Shown: positions 61,821-64,000 of the stretch, in pieces | How positions within the stretch are numbered: position 1 is the stretch's first letter | How the letters are laid out: every line of letters starts with the position of its first letter | The notes under the pieces: generated by a model | What the model saw: only the letters and a program-made list of their open reading frames with translations | What the model was told of the DNA's origin: nothing | The model's database searches: none | Program-made: the position numbers and the translations under genes | Assembly: GCA_943371005.1 (NCBI GenBank) | Contig: CALRTB020000004.1 | Span: 124,001 to 188,000, forward strand | From: MRBY01 sp943371005 | Lineage (GTDB): Bacteria > Cyanobacteriota > Cyanobacteriia > Cyanobacteriales > MRBY01 | Length of the DNA stretch: 64,000 bases | Reading direction: 5' to 3'

Positions 61821-62198
61821 GTGTCCGAATTGAGTAGCGTTTTTGAGCAGTTATGTGAATTTTCCCGGTGCCATTGCATTGCCATTTGTGGCGGTTTGGT
61901 TCCCTTTAACCTGATTTTGAGTTTTTTGACTTTGGTTTACGTGGTGCGTCAGGCCTCTCCGAGTTTGATCCACAGAAATGCGATCGCCGTTTATGGGGGC
62001 GTAACCCTAATGGTGCTTCATGTCAGCACTTGGTTCTTGGTGGGGGTTGTGATGGTGCCTACCTTTCTTCTGCCTGCCTTTGGAGCGGTTTGTGTCGCGA
62101 TTAATCTCTGGGGGACCCAAGCACCTGAGTCCCTACGTCGTTTCCTGTTTTGGCTGTGGGAAACTGTACTGAAACAAAGCGAACGTGCCACAATATAG
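61821..62198 (+). CDS. hypothetical membrane protein, about 125 residues
   Basis: Unrecognised. Three hydrophobic stretches are visible, about residues 22-42 (VPFNLILSFLTLVYVV), 56-72 and 75-97 (VVMVPTFLLPAFGAVCVAINL). No ATG fits the N-terminus: GTG 61821 and TTG 61809 are both candidates. It lies 30 bases before lepB on the same strand. Confidence 0.6.
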   Translation: MSELSSVFEQLCEFSRCHCIAICGGLVPFNLILSFLTLVYVVRQASPSLIHRNAIAVYGGVTLMVLHVSTWFLVGVVMVPTFLLPAFGAVCVAINLWGTQAPESLRRFLFWLWETVLKQSERATI

Positions 62199-62227
62199 AG
62201 CCGTCGTATCAAATTTCACGGAGACCC

Positions 62228-62800
62228 ATGGGCGATCAGGGCGAACACCTCAGCACGAACCAACAACCGAAACCATGGGCAGCCCTCTGGGAAAATATCC
62301 GCATCCTAGTCATTGCCTTGGCGATCGCCTTGGTGGTGCGCTGGTTTATTGCTGAACCCCGGTATATTCCCTCCGGTTCGATGCTGCCGACCCTCGATTT
62401 AGGCGATCGCATTGTTGTCGAGAAACTCTCCTATCGCTTCCAGCCCGTTCATCGGGGTGATGTGGTGGTTTTCCGGACGCCCCCCCAACTAGAACTCCTC
62501 GGTTACGATCCCCAACAAGCCTTTATCAAGCGCATCATTGCCACCCCCGGCGAAACTGTATCAGTTCATGACGGCACCGTGTATGTCGATCAAGTGCCCT
62601 TAACAGAACCCTTTATTGCCGCGCCGCCAGACTATGAATTACCCGCTTTAACGGTGCCGCCCCACGGATTTTTCGTCCTCGGTGATAATCGCAATAACAG
62701 CAACGATTCCCACATCTGGGGCTTTGTCCCTGCCGATAACATTATTGGCCATGCGATTTTGAAATTTTGGCCCCTGAATCACCTCGGTAAAATTGTTTAA
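62228..62800 (+). CDS. lepB: signal peptidase I
   Basis: Cleaves signal peptides of exported and lumenal proteins. The 190-residue protein has one N-terminal transmembrane helix (about residues 24-40), the catalytic Ser51 in PSGSMLPTL and the Lys101 in FIKRIIATPGE, plus GDNRNNSNDSHIWGFV. A longer frame from 62150 overlaps the previous gene; ATG 62228 is natural. Its TAA interlocks with the stop of the GT2 gene on the opposite strand. Confidence 0.95.
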   Translation: MGDQGEHLSTNQQPKPWAALWENIRILVIALAIALVVRWFIAEPRYIPSGSMLPTLDLGDRIVVEKLSYRFQPVHRGDVVVFRTPPQLELLGYDPQQAFIKRIIATPGETVSVHDGTVYVDQVPLTEPFIAAPPDYELPALTVPPHGFFVLGDNRNNSNDSHIWGFVPADNIIGHAILKFWPLNHLGKIV

Positions 62801-63774
62801 ATCTTCAATTGATGATCGGATAACTTGTAAATTTGTCTTACTAGGTATATGGGCCTCCCTTTAACCTCATCATAAATTCGACTCAGATATTCCCCAATAA
62901 CACCAATAGCAATTAATTGAATACTGCCCAAGAACAAAATAGCGACCATCAATGATGCATAGCCAGGGATATCAATCCCAAAAATTATCGTTCGAGTCAC
63001 CAAAAATACAGCGTAGCTCAACGAAATCATCGCGATTGAAATGCCAATATAACTCCAGATTTTTAGGGGAAGTGAACTAAAAGCAGTAATCCCATCAAGG
63101 GCAAAATTCCACAATTTCCAATAATTCCATTTTGTTTTCCCTAAAAATCGTGGTGCCCGGTCAAAGTAAATATAAGCATGACGATAACCAACCCAGGTAA
63201 ATAATCCTTTCATAAAGCGACCTCTCTCCGGTAATGTCTTGAGAGCATCGACAACCTTTCGGTCTAACAAACGAAAATCCCCAGTGTTAGCAGGGATCGG
63301 AATAGTGCTAATTTTGCCAATTACTTTATAAAAACCTAGAGCTGTTAACCTTTTCAAAAAGCTTTCACCAAGACGCTTGTTCCGTACTGCACAGACAACA
63401 TCATATCCTTCGCGCCATTTCTCAATGAGCTGAAGAATTAACTCTGGAGGATCCTGAAGATCTGCATCCATTGGAATTACCATCTGCCCCAATGAATGAT
63501 CTAAACCTGCCGTTAATGCATTTTCTTTGCCAAAATTACGTGATAAATCAATGATAATTAAGTTGGGAAATTTTTGCTGGCACTGTAATGCAACTTGTAA
63601 CGTGTTGTCATGACTACCATCATTAACTAGGATAATTTCATACTTAATAGATAATTCCTGCAAGATATTAGTGATTTTTTCACATAGGTAAGTCAGACCT
63701 TGAGATTCATTGAAGACTGGAATTACAAGGGATAAATCTATCTTTTTCGTTTGCTTAATACTATTTGTTTGCAT
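62797..63774 (-). CDS. GT2 glycosyltransferase, DPMS/GtrB type
   Basis: A 325-residue polyprenyl-phosphate sugar transferase-like protein. The N-terminal GT-A domain starts with LSLVIPVFNESQGL, has ILVNDGSHDNT and DADLQDPPE, the Mg-binding D-X-D motif. Two C-terminal membrane helices follow (about residues 236-258 and 270-295). Such enzymes load glucose, mannose or similar sugars onto undecaprenyl phosphate for surface glycans. ATG 63774 is preferred to TTG 63780. Lower GC than its neighbours suggests possible transfer. Confidence 0.88.
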   Translation of the reverse strand: MQTNSIKQTKKIDLSLVIPVFNESQGLTYLCEKITNILQELSIKYEIILVNDGSHDNTLQVALQCQQKFPNLIIIDLSRNFGKENALTAGLDHSLGQMVIPMDADLQDPPELILQLIEKWREGYDVVCAVRNKRLGESFLKRLTALGFYKVIGKISTIPIPANTGDFRLLDRKVVDALKTLPERGRFMKGLFTWVGYRHAYIYFDRAPRFLGKTKWNYWKLWNFALDGITAFSSLPLKIWSYIGISIAMISLSYAVFLVTRTIIFGIDIPGYASLMVAILFLGSIQLIAIGVIGEYLSRIYDEVKGRPIYLVRQIYKLSDHQLKI

Positions 63775-63800
63775 ACTCAATAATATAGATACACATAAAC

Positions 63801-64000
63801 TTATAACTTGCGAGCGAGGGTCAGGCCATCGGCCACAGGTAATACCGTTAAACGGATACGTGGGTCGTTATACAACGCTTCATTAAAGGCACGAATTTTT
63901 TCCGTACGTTTATCTTGATCCGCTGGATCGGCTACCCGTCCCGACCACAACACGTTATCAACCGCAATCACGCCGCCTACCCGCAGTAACTTAAGAGACC
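63801..64000 (-). CDS. class I SAM-dependent O-methyltransferase, C-terminal part
   Basis: Only the last ~65 residues are present; the gene runs off the right edge. The segment GGVIAVDNVLWSGRV, then ADPADQDKRTEKIRAFNEAL and LPVADGLTLARKL is characteristic of the catechol/caffeoyl-CoA O-methyltransferase family (VDNVLWSG is the metal and substrate motif). The substrate cannot be inferred. Confidence 0.85.
   Translation of the reverse strand, partial: SLKLLRVGGVIAVDNVLWSGRVADPADQDKRTEKIRAFNEALYNDPRIRLTVLPVADGLTLARKL

Overview
The window is a stretch of cyanobacterial chromosome. The sequence is dotted with the HIP1 octamer GCGATCGC, and it encodes photosystem proteins (PsaD, and a 38-residue PsbI on the minus strand), a tocopherol cyclase, a PlmA-like GntR regulator, Ycf35, and a ribonuclease E with the cyanobacterial poly-Arg C-terminus. 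Many further conserved proteins of unknown function belong to families found mainly in cyanobacteria. Gene content and moderate GC suggest a unicellular marine type such as Synechococcus/Picosynechococcus; that placement is inference. Both ends cut genes: mutL at the left and an O-methyltransferase at the right. I see no rRNA, CRISPR array, transposase or prophage.

Left part (1-11.5 kb): partial mutL, a Uma2-type nuclease-like gene, an AT-rich gene-poor strip, ilvD, an unknown 456-residue protein, a small heat-shock protein with a clear terminator, then pdhB-secD-secF and a small membrane protein.

Nitrogen cluster (10.4-18.2 kb): the most notable block is a complete Nit1C-type cluster. Six or seven genes run on the plus strand in the order Sll0783/MSMEG_0572 protein, Sll0784-type nitrilase, MSMEG_0568 radical SAM protein, GNAT protein, AIR-synthase-like protein, MSMEG_0570 protein and a TolB-like lipoprotein. 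A flavoprotein of the MSMEG_0569 family is divergent from them. The divergent intergenic region holds two NtcA-type promoters, one facing each way, each with an NtcA half-site pair followed 22 bases later by a -10 box. A GAF-LuxR regulator lies tail to tail with the flavoprotein. Related clusters in other bacteria support growth on nitriles or cyanide and nitrogen-starvation responses, but the chemistry is not settled.

Middle (18-44 kb): mostly housekeeping metabolism. It includes tocopherol cyclase overlapping pdxA, msrB, argF, an acyl-ACP/CoA synthetase, tyrA, pcm, a secreted choice-of-anchor I protein, DUF1823, a MOSC protein, trpE, psaD, a thioredoxin-TPR protein, a ferredoxin-Ycf35-DUF2997 operon, a Crp-like regulator and an SLC13/TrkA-C permease. 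A type II peroxiredoxin is followed by a thioredoxin-reductase-like flavoprotein that lacks the NADPH motifs, and then a PlmA-like regulator.

Right part (42-64 kb): an unknown 316-residue protein, mazG, rne, a cysteine desulfurase, a second Uma2 paralogue, lipA, tRNA-Pro(CGG), a lumenal pentapeptide protein, an SLH porin, several small envelope proteins, psbI, DUF6282, DUF1350, glutamate dehydrogenase, moeA, lptA-lptB, lepB and a GT2 glycosyltransferase. Several neighbouring convergent genes share interlocked stop codons, so the genome is tightly packed.
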